Of a stretch of 64,000 nucleotides of DNA, positions 32,061 through 40,792 are shown piece by piece. Where the stretch lies: contig NZ_JALGBI010000004.1 in assembly GCF_022809125.1 (NCBI RefSeq), positions 1 through 64,000 of the forward strand, read 5' to 3'. The stretch comes from Variovorax terrae (GTDB lineage: Bacteria > Pseudomonadota > Gammaproteobacteria > Burkholderiales > Burkholderiaceae_C). The notes beneath the pieces are model-generated. The model saw only the letters and a program-made list of their open reading frames with translations. It had not been told where the DNA came from and ran no database searches. How positions within the stretch are numbered: the stretch's first letter is position 1; every line of letters begins with the position of its first letter. The position numbers were made by a program, and so were the translations under genes.

Positions 32061-32399
32061 TTGCGGAGCCTGATCGCCTTGCCGTGGAAACCTGGTGCAC
32101 CGGATGTGAGTGCCGCCTTTGAGAATGCCGTTCGATCGCGCTCGCCGTCTATCCTCCGCGCGTTCATCCGCGAGTTTCCCGAGCAGATGGATCGCCGCTG
32201 TGGTGGTCTCACGGTCCTGCACCGTGCCGTCTGCGTCGAGTATTCGGCGGACAACATCGCCGCGCTAATCGAAGCCGGCGCGAATCCCCACGCTCTCAGC
32301 GACGATGGAGAAACGCCCTTGCAATACGCCATCCGGGAAGGATGGGAAACGAGCGCGAAGGCCCTTGAGCGCTCGATGCAGGAGAACCCTTTAGGGTAG
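32061..32399 (+). CDS. Ankyrin-repeat-like small protein
   Basis: 112 residues from a TTG (a GTG at 32106 is an alternative; neither has a strong ribosome site). GLTVLHRAVCVEYSADNIAALIEAGANPHALSDDGETPLQYAI matches the ankyrin pattern (TxLHxA, LLxxGAdxn, GxTPLxxA), with a partial preceding repeat. It follows the E1 gene by 49 nt in the same direction, across a GGGCCGC / GCGGCCC hairpin. It might be a partner or target of the conjugation system, or an unrelated passenger. The start is uncertain. Confidence 0.55.
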   Translation: MRSLIALPWKPGAPDVSAAFENAVRSRSPSILRAFIREFPEQMDRRCGGLTVLHRAVCVEYSADNIAALIEAGANPHALSDDGETPLQYAIREGWETSAKALERSMQENPLG

Positions 32400-32770
32400 C
32401 CGTTGATGCACGCTGGTCAGACGCCCAAGGAGCGCGGGGCCGGTACTCAGCACAGTCTCCGCGATGAGTCGGCTACGGCGCTGTCAGGAGCGGCGCGGCC
32501 GGTTCATCGCTGCGTGGTCCGCCGGACGCTTACCGAGCATTGATCAGGGTCCCCTTTTGATCAAACCTTGGGTGGGCACCATCGTCGCTCCTTCCGGATC
32601 GATGCGCTGAGCACGTTCGTGTGAATCTATTGCTCATACTGCGGTTCATGGACTCAGTGGTGGCTCAGCTGTATCAGCACGGTCATCCTCTGGAGGCTAC
32701 AGGCCCATTGGGATCGCAATGGCGCGACGAACTGTAAGGGTCACACCAAAGTCCTCTTTCTCGCTTTTGA
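32400..32770. other. Non-coding right boundary of the island
   Basis: 371 nt with no supported gene on either strand. A TGATCA inverted pair flanks a GGGTCCCCTTT core near 32535-32558. No copy of the tRNA-Phe 3' end was found here, so the right attachment site is missing or diverged. The sequence separates the rightward island genes from the leftward catabolic operon and probably contains the old island junction. Confidence 0.4.
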
Positions 32771-34300
32771 CTACAGTTCGACGCGCGAATCCCAGGGCGA
32801 TTCCCCGCCCCAGTTCACGCATACACTTTGGCGACGCATGTAGCCCTTCCAGGCATCCGAGCCCGCGGTGCGACCTCCACCGGTTTCTTTCTCGCCCCCG
32901 AATGCCGCTCCGATGTCCGCGCCGGTAGTGCCCATGTTCACCTTGGCAATGCCGCAATCGCTGCCCTGGGCCGACAGGAAGAGTTCGATGTTGCCCAGAT
33001 TCGTGCTGTGGATCCCCGATGCCAGGCCCTGCGGCACACCGTTGTGGATAGCGATGGCTTCCTCCAGCGTGTCATAGGGCATGACGTACACGATCGGTGC
33101 GAACGTCTCGTGCTGAACGCAGCGCCATTCCGGTTTCACGTCGGTCACCAGCGTGGGCTCGACGTAGTAGCCCGGCCGATCCATCCGCTTGCCGCCATAG
33201 GCGATCTTGCCGCCTTGGCTGACAACGTCCAGCATCGCTTGCTCGAAGTGACCAACAGCAGCTCGGTCGACCAGAGGACCGACGACGGCGTCAGGCTCGC
33301 GCGGGTCGCCCACCTTGATCTGAGCGAACGACCTCTTCAGCAGATCCAAAAGCTGGTCCACCACCGAGCGGTGAACGATGACGCGTCGGGTGCTCGTGCA
33401 ACGCTGGCCAGTCGTTCCGACGGCGCCGAAAGTGATGCTGCGGGCAGCCAGTTTGAGATCGGCCGTCTCATCGACGATGCATCCATTGTTGCCGGAACAT
33501 TCGAGCATGTAGCGCCGGCCCAACTGGCTACCGACGATGTTGGCGACCTTGCGACCCACCGCGCTGGAGCCGGTGAACGAAACAAGGGCCACGCGGGCAT
33601 CGGCCAGCAGCTTCTCGGCCACCTGGTTGTCGTCAGGGATGAGAAGTGTGAACACGCCTTCGCACTTCATCTCCTTCATCGCAATGTTGCACAGGTACTG
33701 GATCGCCAGTGCGGTCAGAGGCACCTTCGGGCTAGGTTTCCAGACAACGGTGTTGCCGCCGATGGCTGCCAGGAAGCCGTTCTGGGCCCACACTGCCGCT
33801 GGAAAGTTGTAAGCAGAGATGATGGCCGCCACACCCAGTGGAAGCCATTGGTCGTACATGCGGTGCTTGTAGCGCTGCGATTGCTGGGTGAAGCCGTAGA
33901 GCATGCGAGATTGGCCGGCCGCCAGGGTAGCCATATCGACAACCTCGCGCACTTCCCCCTTCGCTTCCATCAACGACTTACCAGTGTCCAATGACACGAT
34001 GGCGGCCAGACTGTCGAGGTGTCGTTCCACTAATGCGCCGATCCGGGCGACCAGCTCTCCGCGGCGAGGAGCGGGCGTCATGCGCCAGCGCCGCTGTGTG
34101 GCGACCGCGACCGACATTACCTCCTCGAAGTCTTGCGCCACGGCGCCGGTGATCTTGGCCGTCACTGTTTCGTCGGAAGGATTGACCGCGTCAAACGTCG
34201 AACGTCCTTGTACCGGACTCCAGCCGCCCGGGCCAGTACAGGCACCGGCGTTCACGGCTTGGATGCCGAATTCCTCGAGGACCTTTTTTTGATCGAACAT
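32771..34300 (-). CDS. NAD(P)-dependent aldehyde dehydrogenase
   Basis: 509 residues from MFDQKKVLEEFGIQA. ALDH features in order: the NAD site PLGVAAIISAYNFPAAVWAQ, SFTGSSAVGRKVA, the Glu motif LECSGNNGCIVDETAD, the catalytic Cys in GTTGQRCTSTRRVIVH, and HETFAPIVYVMPYDTLEEA. The sequence resembles the class containing alpha-aminoadipic semialdehyde (ALDH7-like) enzymes. It should oxidise an aldehyde from the upstream pathway to its acid. Last gene of the long leftward catabolic operon, 2 nt after the cupin gene. Substrate not determinable from sequence. Confidence 0.9.
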   Translation of the reverse strand: MFDQKKVLEEFGIQAVNAGACTGPGGWSPVQGRSTFDAVNPSDETVTAKITGAVAQDFEEVMSVAVATQRRWRMTPAPRRGELVARIGALVERHLDSLAAIVSLDTGKSLMEAKGEVREVVDMATLAAGQSRMLYGFTQQSQRYKHRMYDQWLPLGVAAIISAYNFPAAVWAQNGFLAAIGGNTVVWKPSPKVPLTALAIQYLCNIAMKEMKCEGVFTLLIPDDNQVAEKLLADARVALVSFTGSSAVGRKVANIVGSQLGRRYMLECSGNNGCIVDETADLKLAARSITFGAVGTTGQRCTSTRRVIVHRSVVDQLLDLLKRSFAQIKVGDPREPDAVVGPLVDRAAVGHFEQAMLDVVSQGGKIAYGGKRMDRPGYYVEPTLVTDVKPEWRCVQHETFAPIVYVMPYDTLEEAIAIHNGVPQGLASGIHSTNLGNIELFLSAQGSDCGIAKVNMGTTGADIGAAFGGEKETGGGRTAGSDAWKGYMRRQSVCVNWGGESPWDSRVEL

Positions 34301-34302
34301 GA

Positions 34303-34746
34303 TTACTGCCCAATGGATGTTTGCGGTTTGGAAAGAAAGCCGCCGATGCTCTCGTCGGTATGGAACACCGGCTTTTCGTGGTAGTGAGGGCCGTCGTAGA
34401 TTTCGATGAGTACACTGCGCTCGTGTGCCAGCGTGGGACCGTGAGGATGGTCCTTGGGATTCATGTAGAACGTCCCGGGTGTCAGCGTCAATTGACTGTC
34501 GGTGTACTCGTACCTGCCCTCGAGGCAGTACATGAACTGGTTCGACGCATGCGAGTGCTTCACCGGAATGCGGCCGCCTTTCTCGTATTCGAGGATGGCG
34601 ATGCTTGCCCCGGTGTCGGCGTTCTTCCACAGGAAGTACTGACGAAACCCGTAATCGGGAAAATCGATCCATTTCTCCGGATCTAGGTCCTGCTGGCGAA
34701 TCAGCAGTTCCAGTGTCTTCATGCTGGCTTCGGTGGGTGAGTTCAT
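34303..34746 (-). CDS. Cupin-domain protein
   Basis: 147 residues, a single cupin barrel. Metal-binding motif 1 is GGRIPVKHSHASNQFMYCLEGRYEY (His-x-His) and motif 2 is PGTFYMNPKDHPHGP. It starts MNSPTEASMKTLELL (a second in-frame ATG gives MKTLELL). It overlaps the RraA-like gene by 4 nt. It could be a small dioxygenase, an isomerase or a ligand-binding cupin in the ring-cleavage pathway; the exact job is not recognised. Confidence 0.75.
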   Translation of the reverse strand: MNSPTEASMKTLELLIRQQDLDPEKWIDFPDYGFRQYFLWKNADTGASIAILEYEKGGRIPVKHSHASNQFMYCLEGRYEYTDSQLTLTPGTFYMNPKDHPHGPTLAHERSVLIEIYDGPHYHEKPVFHTDESIGGFLSKPQTSIGQ

Positions 34747-35483
34747 TTGACGTTCTCCATGTGTATCGGCCGACCGGCTGCGACCCAGCCGTCGTATTCC
34801 TTGCGACTTTCCGGAGTCGCCGGAAATAGTCCGAAGATCGATCGACCTTGCGCAATCTGCAGTTCTGCGAAGGCCTCGTACTCCACCGCGTCCACAGCTT
34901 CGTCGGCGATAGGTTCGACGAGCGCCCAGGGAATGACGACTACGCCTTCACCATCACCAAGGACTACGTCGTCGGGGTAGACGGCGACTCCGGCGCAACC
35001 AATCGGGCCATTCAATTCAACTGGATGCAGCGCGATGGGTGTGGCAGGCGGCGCCGACTGGCGCTGATAAGCCGGCAAGCCGATGTGCCGGATAGACGGT
35101 GTGTCGCGATAGCCACCATCAGTCACCACGCCAGCAACGCCGCGCTGGCGTAGGCGAGCCACCATGAGGTCGCCTGCCGCCGCTGCCCTTGAGCAGTTCC
35201 CCGTATCGATTACCAGGACATGGCCAGTCGGGCATTCCTCAATCGCACGTCGATGCAGGTTGTCCTCGCGCCCATAGTTCGCCATGGTGTCGATGTCCTC
35301 CCGCGCGGGCATGAAGCGCAGCGTGTAGGCTGGCCCGACCATGGGACCCTGGTCCATCGATAGTGGCTGCACTCCCAGTAGGTAGACGTTGCGAAAACCT
35401 CGCCTCAGGAGCGCATTAGCCACATTGGCGCTACCGACCTTCGCTAGCTTGGCGCGCGTGGCCGGAGATAGCTCGAATGTCAT
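34743..35483 (-). CDS. RraA-family (HMG/CHA aldolase-like) protein
   Basis: 246 residues. Characteristic RraA/class II pyruvate aldolase text: ATRAKLAKVGSANVANALLRRGFRN, GHVLVIDTGNCSRAAAAGDLMVARLRQRGVAGVVTDGGYRDT (the GxDGxxRD catalytic-type motif) and DDVVLGDGEGVVVIPW. In catabolic operons this fold cleaves 4-hydroxy-4-methyl- or 4-carboxy-2-oxoadipate-type intermediates to pyruvate. The metal-site and Arg-Asp residues are kept, so an aldolase or decarboxylase is more likely than a pure RNase E regulator. It overlaps its neighbours by 4 nt on both sides. Confidence 0.82.
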   Translation of the reverse strand: MTFELSPATRAKLAKVGSANVANALLRRGFRNVYLLGVQPLSMDQGPMVGPAYTLRFMPAREDIDTMANYGREDNLHRRAIEECPTGHVLVIDTGNCSRAAAAGDLMVARLRQRGVAGVVTDGGYRDTPSIRHIGLPAYQRQSAPPATPIALHPVELNGPIGCAGVAVYPDDVVLGDGEGVVVIPWALVEPIADEAVDAVEYEAFAELQIAQGRSIFGLFPATPESRKEYDGWVAAGRPIHMENVK

Positions 35484-36202
35484 TCAACCACCTCCTTCAG
35501 CGCCGGCAAGATTCGTATATCCAGCGTTCCCAGCCCTTCAACGGTGGCGGACAGCGCGTCGCCGGCTTGGACGGGACCTACGCCTTCGGGCGTCCCGGTA
35601 AAGATCAAGTCACCAGGCTCCAGTGTGAAGTAGCGTGAGAGGGTCGCGATAATCTCCCGCGTGCTCCAGATCAGCATGGAGAGATCACTTGCCTGGCGCC
35701 GTTGGCCATTGACCGATAGTGCAATTTGGCCCCGCGTCAACTCCCTCGTTTCGCTGATAGGGAAAATGGGGCCGATCGGCGCACAGCGCTCAAAAGTCTT
35801 GCCGATCTCCCACGGCTTCCCTCCCTGCCGCATCGCCTGCTGCAGGTCACGCCGCGTCATGTCGATGCCGATCGCGTAGCCCCATATGTGGGAAACCGCT
35901 GTGTCGACCTCGATGTTGCGGCCTGCTTTACCTATGGCTACGACCAGTTCCACCTCGTGATGGAGATTCTTTGTCGCATCCGGATAGGGTAGATCCACCG
36001 GACCGGCTGCAGCCCATACAACCGTGTCGGCGGGTTTGCAGAAGAAGAACGGAGGTTCTTGACGTGGATCCACCCCCATTTCGATGGCATGATCCGCGTA
36101 GTTGCGGCCGACGCAGTAGACGCGCCGGACTGGGAACAGGCCCTTGGCTCCCGCAATTGGGACTGCCGTTAGAGGTGGGGGGGGAACGACGTACTCGCTC
36201 AT
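35480..36202 (-). CDS. Fumarylacetoacetate hydrolase-family enzyme
   Basis: 240 residues. The FAH signature reads VRRVYCVGRNYADHAIEMG, PFFFCKPADTVV, a metal-binding HHEVELVVAIGKAG (Glu pair), GYAIGIDMTRRDLQQ and GDLIFTGTPEGVGPV. The closest remembered relatives are fumarylpyruvate hydrolases of gentisate-type pathways (NagK-like), which hydrolyse a 2,4-dioxo acid to fumarate or another acid plus pyruvate. It is coupled by 4-nt overlaps to RidA upstream and RraA downstream. The exact substrate is inferred. Confidence 0.87.
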   Translation of the reverse strand: MSEYVVPPPPLTAVPIAGAKGLFPVRRVYCVGRNYADHAIEMGVDPRQEPPFFFCKPADTVVWAAAGPVDLPYPDATKNLHHEVELVVAIGKAGRNIEVDTAVSHIWGYAIGIDMTRRDLQQAMRQGGKPWEIGKTFERCAPIGPIFPISETRELTRGQIALSVNGQRRQASDLSMLIWSTREIIATLSRYFTLEPGDLIFTGTPEGVGPVQAGDALSATVEGLGTLDIRILPALKEVVE

Positions 36203-36597
36203 GGCCGACCTCCCTGGCCCAGCATGGCAGTCGCCTCAATCTCGACCAGAATTCCGGGAGCCAACGCGCTGACCTCGACCAGCGTCGCCACCGGAAATGC
36301 TCCTTCGAAGAACTCCCGTCGGGCCTTCCACACCTGTTCACGGTGCGCGATGTCTGTCACGTAGATGTTGATCTTCACGATATCGGCCATGCTCCCGCCC
36401 GCGGCGCGAACAAGATATTCGATGCGTTGGAAGATCACGCGAGCTTGCTCGTATTCGCCATTCCCGATGGCGTTGAGTTGCTTATCACGAGCGGTGAGGC
36501 CCGCGATATAGATGGTGTCCCCCACTTTCAGGCAGTTGGACCACATGCCTGGTGCAGGTTCGGTCACTTCGGGGCTAATGATTTGTTGAATGGTCAT
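36199..36597 (-). CDS. RidA-family deaminase (cytoplasmic)
   Basis: 132 residues, no signal peptide. The RidA/YjgF pattern is present: WSNCLKVGDTIYIAGLTARD, EYEQARVIFQRIEYLVRAAGGSMADIVKINIYVTDI, and the C-terminal VEVSALAPGILVEIEATAM with a possible active-site Glu. Arginine before the terminal block is replaced, so enamine deaminase activity is not certain. In ring-cleavage operons RidA-like proteins often deaminate 2-aminomuconate-type intermediates, which would hint at a nitrogen-containing aromatic substrate. Confidence 0.85.
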   Translation of the reverse strand: MTIQQIISPEVTEPAPGMWSNCLKVGDTIYIAGLTARDKQLNAIGNGEYEQARVIFQRIEYLVRAAGGSMADIVKINIYVTDIAHREQVWKARREFFEGAFPVATLVEVSALAPGILVEIEATAMLGQGGRP

Positions 36598-36599
36598 GA

Positions 36600-37535
36600 T
36601 TACTCAAAGAAGTCCTTGGGAGGCTTGGCGCCCCATTGCGTTGTTTCGTCCGCCGTGCCGGCGAAGACCGAGGGTTGATGGGATCGATCCACGATATCGC
36701 CGTCGGTGTAGTGCTCGATCCGGAAACCGAAGGGGTCTCGCCAGTAGTCAAAGATTTGGCTTCCCAGCAGGTGCCGGCCCACACCGCAATCGAGCGTGTA
36801 TCCGCGCGCGAGCAGGTAGTCGTGGGCTGCCATGACGGCATCCAAGTTTTCGACTTCAAAAGAGCAGTGGTGCACCCCTGGAGAATCAGTTCTCAGTACC
36901 AGCATGCAGTGGTGGTCGACCTGTTCGTCACCTCGGTCCACACGCAGAAAGCTTCCGACGATGTTGTCTGGCTGGCCCGGCGCTGCTAGAAAATCTGACG
37001 GCAGCAGGCCGAACCGCTCGCGAAGCCAAGCCACGGACGCATCGTGGTCCGTCACGTGCAGCACGAAGTGCCCGAGGCGCCGCACGGGTGAAGCCTCGCG
37101 GCGGACGCGCACGGCGGTATTGACACGTGGCTTGCTGGCAGCCGTGTTGAAAGGCAGTCCATCGGCTGGCGCGGAGCCGTTCGCATTCTCGACGAAGTGC
37201 ACTGCATCAATCTCGAACCCATCGGGCATTCGCATGCGGACTCGCCAGCCACCCCCGGGAGCGCCGGTTGTGGCTTCAATCGGACTGGAGCCCTTGAGTT
37301 TGGCGAGAGCTTCCAGGTCTTGCATGCACGAGACCCGAAGTCCAGCGCCCAGAAATCGGTTCTCGCTGCCACGCACCGCCTCATAGACGTAAGGGGCGGT
37401 ACCGGTGCCTCGCATGTACAGCCGCTGCTCGCTCCCGCCCGCTCGTTCCATGCCGAAGTCGCGCAGAAAGCCTTCCAGGCGCACAAGATTGGTCACTTGG
37501 TAACGCACGTAGAGTGGATCGATTGCGCGGCTCAT
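36600..37535 (-). CDS. VOC-family extradiol-type dioxygenase
   Basis: 311 residues with two VOC modules. The N-terminal module covers 1-110 (VRYQVTNLVRLEGFLRDFGME). The C-terminal module (from about 145) carries the metal ligands: RRLGHFVLHVTDHDASVAWL, PGVHHCSFEVENLDAVMAAHDYL, and DPFGFRIEHYTDGD, giving the His-His-Glu facial triad. It should cleave a dihydroxylated ring next to the diol. It starts MSRAIDPLYVRY and overlaps livF by 4 nt, showing that catabolic and transport genes form one operon. Confidence 0.87.
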   Translation of the reverse strand: MSRAIDPLYVRYQVTNLVRLEGFLRDFGMERAGGSEQRLYMRGTGTAPYVYEAVRGSENRFLGAGLRVSCMQDLEALAKLKGSSPIEATTGAPGGGWRVRMRMPDGFEIDAVHFVENANGSAPADGLPFNTAASKPRVNTAVRVRREASPVRRLGHFVLHVTDHDASVAWLRERFGLLPSDFLAAPGQPDNIVGSFLRVDRGDEQVDHHCMLVLRTDSPGVHHCSFEVENLDAVMAAHDYLLARGYTLDCGVGRHLLGSQIFDYWRDPFGFRIEHYTDGDIVDRSHQPSVFAGTADETTQWGAKPPKDFFE

Positions 37536-38251
37536 GCGGTTATCTCCGAAGCGTGTCCGAGTATCAGATCGGCCAGGTCGTGGCGCGAGCGTGCTTCCCC
37601 CGACGTGCCGCTCCACACGAGTCGGCCAGTGTCCATCACGTAGACGCGGTCGGAGAACTCAAGGGCTTTGGTCAGGTTCTGTTCGACCAACAGGATGGCG
37701 ATCCCCGCACCACGAAGCTTACGCAATGCTTGATAGCAGATATCCACGTTCTTGGGCATGAGGCCCAGAGACAACTCATCGATCAACAGGAGGCGTGGTT
37801 CTGCCATCAGTGCCCGTCCGATCGCCACCATCTGTTGCTCGCCTCCGGAAAGGGTGCGCCCGAGCGACCCGAAACGCTCTTCCAGCCGCGGAAACAGGTC
37901 CAGTACGCGGCGCAGATTCGCCGCCGTCGCGCCCGAAGGTCGGCTATAACCGCCGACAATCAGGTTCTCGCGGACGGTCATGTCGCCGAACAGCTTCCGT
38001 CCTTCAGGCGAGATGGCGATCCCCATGCGCACCCTCTCCTGGGGTGCCCTCGCCGTCAGGTCCTCGTCGGCAAATGTCGTTTTGCCTCGCTTAGCTGGCA
38101 CGTGACCTGCGATGCATTGCAACGTGGTGGTCTTCCCCGCCCCATTCGGGCCAATCAACGCCACTACTTCACCGCGCTCTACCTGCATCGAGAGCTCATG
38201 CAGGACGGTCGCAGCGCCGTAGCCGCAGGAAAGTCCTTCAATGCGCAACAT
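37532..38251 (-). CDS. livF: Branched-chain amino-acid-type ABC transporter ATPase LivF
   Basis: 239 residues. Walker A is IGPNGAGKTTTLQ, the signature is RTLSGGEQQMVAIGRALM, Walker B is RLLLIDELSLGL, with MGIAISPEGRKLFGDMTV characteristic of LivF-type subunits. It powers uptake through the LivHM permease encoded downstream in gene order. In this setting the import substrate is more likely the aromatic compound degraded by the operon than leucine. It overlaps livG by 14 nt. Confidence 0.9.
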   Translation of the reverse strand: MLRIEGLSCGYGAATVLHELSMQVERGEVVALIGPNGAGKTTTLQCIAGHVPAKRGKTTFADEDLTARAPQERVRMGIAISPEGRKLFGDMTVRENLIVGGYSRPSGATAANLRRVLDLFPRLEERFGSLGRTLSGGEQQMVAIGRALMAEPRLLLIDELSLGLMPKNVDICYQALRKLRGAGIAILLVEQNLTKALEFSDRVYVMDTGRLVWSGTSGEARSRHDLADLILGHASEITA

Positions 38252-39008
38252 GAGCGGCTCCTTCCCCGAGATAGGCGTCGATCACGGCGGGATTTCGCAT
38301 GACATCAGCTGCAGGACCATCTGCCATCTTCTGCCCATTGTTCAGCACGACGATCCGGGGGCAGATCCGTATGACCTCGGCCAAATTGTGTTCGATGAGA
38401 ACAATGGTCGTCCCGGCGGCGTTGAGTTCCAGAATCAGATCTGCCAGCCGGATTGCCTCGGCGTGGCCGAGGCCGGCCAATGGTTCGTCGAGCAGCAGCA
38501 GGCGTGGCTTGGTGGCGAGTGCGCGAGCGACTTCCAGGCGTTTCAGCACGCCCAGCGGCTGAGCCGAGGGCAATCGATCTGCAATCTGCGCGATGCCGAC
38601 CTTCTCTAGGTACTGCATCGCTTCCGAACGCAAGTGATGCCGATCCATGGTGCCGAGCGCCCGCCAGGGGGTGCGTGTGATGGGGGCGCCGGCGGCAAGG
38701 ACGACATTCTCGATCAGCGTCATGCTCCTGAATGGACGCACAATCTGGTGAGACAGCGCGATACCGCGCTGTGCGCGTGCGGGCGACTTCAGCCTATTGA
38801 TGCGCTCATCGCGAAAGATGATCTCTCCCTCTGAGGGCGGAACCACACCCGAAATGAGCCGCAGCAGCGTCGTTTTTCCGGCGCCGTTCGGCCCCAGCAG
38901 GCCGACCAGCTCGCCTTCATTCACCTGGAATGAGAAATCCTGCACGGCCGAGATGCCGCCGAACCGGACACCCACCCCGCGGGTTTGCAACAGGCAACCG
39001 CTGTTCAT
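38238..39008 (-). CDS. livG: Branched-chain amino-acid-type ABC transporter ATPase LivG
   Basis: 256 residues from MNSGCLLQTRGVGVRFGG; open sequence upstream overlaps livM and is not coding in this frame. Walker A LLGPNGAGKTTLLR, the LivG-type HQIVRPFRSMTLIENVVLA and Walker B RLLLLDEPLAGL are present. The usual LSGG signature is altered to QPLGVLKRLEVARAL, a variant seen in some Liv ATPases. It pairs with LivF as the heterodimeric ATPase. Confidence 0.88.
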   Translation of the reverse strand: MNSGCLLQTRGVGVRFGGISAVQDFSFQVNEGELVGLLGPNGAGKTTLLRLISGVVPPSEGEIIFRDERINRLKSPARAQRGIALSHQIVRPFRSMTLIENVVLAAGAPITRTPWRALGTMDRHHLRSEAMQYLEKVGIAQIADRLPSAQPLGVLKRLEVARALATKPRLLLLDEPLAGLGHAEAIRLADLILELNAAGTTIVLIEHNLAEVIRICPRIVVLNNGQKMADGPAADVMRNPAVIDAYLGEGAAHVAH

Positions 39009-39856
39009 GTCAGGCCTCCCCGGAGACGTTCCCATTGCCGCAGAAGCAATGGCAGTAGACCACCCGGTACGAACCGCATCATGACGAACAATAGAAGACC
39101 GAACACCAGCAGCTTGTAATCGTTGACGAAGCGGAACCACTCAGGTGCGAGCGTCAGCAGCGTTGCCGCAACGATGCATCCCCAGATCGAACCCATGCCA
39201 CCGATGACGACCATGGCAAGGATCATCACCGACACGGGAAAGCCGAAGGCTTCGGCGCCGACGGTGCCGAGGTAGTACGCGTAAAAGCAACCCGCTGCAC
39301 CCGCCATGGCTGTGCCGAGAGCGAATGCCGCCAGCTTGAACCGAGGCGTGTCGATGCCGAGGCTGCTGGCAGCCACTTCGTCGCTGCTCACTGCTTCGAA
39401 GGCGTATCCCAGCCAGCTCTTCTTGACCCAACCGCACAGCAGCGCCCCAATAATTGCGCAGAGCACCACAAAGTACGGGTAGAAGCTCCCGAGGCCGGCA
39501 TCCGGGATCTGCGAGATGCCGAGTTCGCCACCCAACGTATCGCTGGTACGAACTGCGCCCAAGAAGAGAAAGCCCGCAGCCATCGTCGCGACTGCAAGAA
39601 AGTCATCGCGCACTCGCAAACTGCTAAACCCGACCACGAGGCCGAACACCCCGGCGATGACGATTGACGCTGGCAGCGTGAGTACTAAGCTGCATCCGGC
39701 TTTTGCCATCAACGCGGTGGCATAGGCCCCCGTCCCAAAGAAGGCTGCATGGCCCAGACTGACCTGGCCGCACAGGCCGGAAATCAGATTCAGGCTCAGG
39801 GCCAGGATGATATTGATCGCGATGAGCGTCAGGAGGGACGTTTCATAAGCGCCCAT
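39005..39856 (-). CDS. livM: ABC transporter permease LivM-type
   Basis: 283 residues with about eight predicted membrane segments. The family motif SGLCGQVSLGHAAFFGTGAYATAL lies near the N-terminus, and IGGMGSIWGCIVAATLLTLAPEW near the C-terminus is the ATPase-coupling loop. It forms the channel with LivH. The 4-nt overlap with livG and 28-nt overlap with livH show tight coupling. Confidence 0.9.
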   Translation of the reverse strand: MGAYETSLLTLIAINIILALSLNLISGLCGQVSLGHAAFFGTGAYATALMAKAGCSLVLTLPASIVIAGVFGLVVGFSSLRVRDDFLAVATMAAGFLFLGAVRTSDTLGGELGISQIPDAGLGSFYPYFVVLCAIIGALLCGWVKKSWLGYAFEAVSSDEVAASSLGIDTPRFKLAAFALGTAMAGAAGCFYAYYLGTVGAEAFGFPVSVMILAMVVIGGMGSIWGCIVAATLLTLAPEWFRFVNDYKLLVFGLLLFVMMRFVPGGLLPLLLRQWERLRGGLT

Positions 39857-40767
39857 GCGGCAGCTCCCTTCAGTTGCAGTTTGGAGAACAGGCCCTCGCC
39901 CTTGCTGACGGTGCCGAACAAGCCTTCAGGCTTGAGAAGCAGCACCACCAGCATCGCGGCAAAGGCGATACTGTCGCGGTCGAGGTAGTTGGACAGGTAG
40001 GTGGCACCGAAGGCCTCGATCAAGCCGAGGAGCATGGCCGCGACCAGCGTGCCGCCCATGTTGCCAAGCCCGCCCAGCACGATGATGGCCAACGCTTTGT
40101 AGCTTGGGATCGCTCCCATGGACGGTTCGACCAGGTTGTTCAGAACGCCAACTAGGACTCCCGCCGCGGCGGCGAATGCCGAGCCAATCGCGAAATTGAG
40201 ATATCGGACTTGCCGCAAGCTCACGCCGCACGAGGCCGCCATCCGCGGTTCGCTGACCGTTGCGCGCCATGCCATTCCAATACGTGTGCGTGTTGCGAAC
40301 ACGGCAAGCGCGGTCAGCAGTACGCACGCCATCAACACCACGGCCGCCTCGGAATACTTGATGCGCATGTCCAGCACCTCGAAAGCGCCAGCCATCGGCG
40401 GCACCTTGTAGGACAAGCCATGATCCCCGAATACGAGGCGTAATAGCTCTTCAATCGCGAGAAAGATTCCAACCGAAGCGATTAGGGGAACATAGGGCGG
40501 GCGATCCAGAATCGGTTCGTAGCAGAGGCGATACATGAGCACGCCGCAGATAGATACTATCGCCATCGAAGCCAGAAGGCCGAAGGCGAAAACACCGGTC
40601 GCGTTAGTGACGACGAGGCCGATGTAGCCACCGAGGGCGAACAACCCGGCGTGAGCGATGTGCAGGATCCGCAGCAGGCCGAAGACCATAGCCAAGCCGA
40701 TGGCGATCAAAGCGTAGATCGCGCCATTGATCACCCCCTGCGAGGCCAGATTCAGGATGAGATTCAT
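39829..40767 (-). CDS. livH: ABC transporter permease LivH-type
   Basis: 312 residues, hydrophobic throughout. It starts MNLILNLASQGVINGAIYALIAIGLAMVFGLLRILHIAHAG, the standard LivH opening, and carries VLGGLGNMGGTLVAAMLLGLIEA as its coupling loop. With LivM it forms the inner-membrane pore for the compound captured by the binding protein encoded 25 nt upstream. Confidence 0.9.
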   Translation of the reverse strand: MNLILNLASQGVINGAIYALIAIGLAMVFGLLRILHIAHAGLFALGGYIGLVVTNATGVFAFGLLASMAIVSICGVLMYRLCYEPILDRPPYVPLIASVGIFLAIEELLRLVFGDHGLSYKVPPMAGAFEVLDMRIKYSEAAVVLMACVLLTALAVFATRTRIGMAWRATVSEPRMAASCGVSLRQVRYLNFAIGSAFAAAAGVLVGVLNNLVEPSMGAIPSYKALAIIVLGGLGNMGGTLVAAMLLGLIEAFGATYLSNYLDRDSIAFAAMLVVLLLKPEGLFGTVSKGEGLFSKLQLKGAAAWALMKRPS

Positions 40768-40792
40768 TTGCCGGAAATCGAAGGAGAGGTTC

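Noticed and set aside
32535-32558. TGATCA repeat pair as an attachment site or IS end
   Set aside because: A 6-bp repeat is too short and has no match at the tRNA-Phe end.
32828-33994. A 388-codon rightward frame across the aldehyde dehydrogenase
   Set aside because: Reverse-strand shadow; the ALDH motifs on the other strand are decisive.
37514-38302. A 262-codon rightward frame across livF
   Set aside because: Antisense to a clear ABC ATPase; no domain and no ribosome site.
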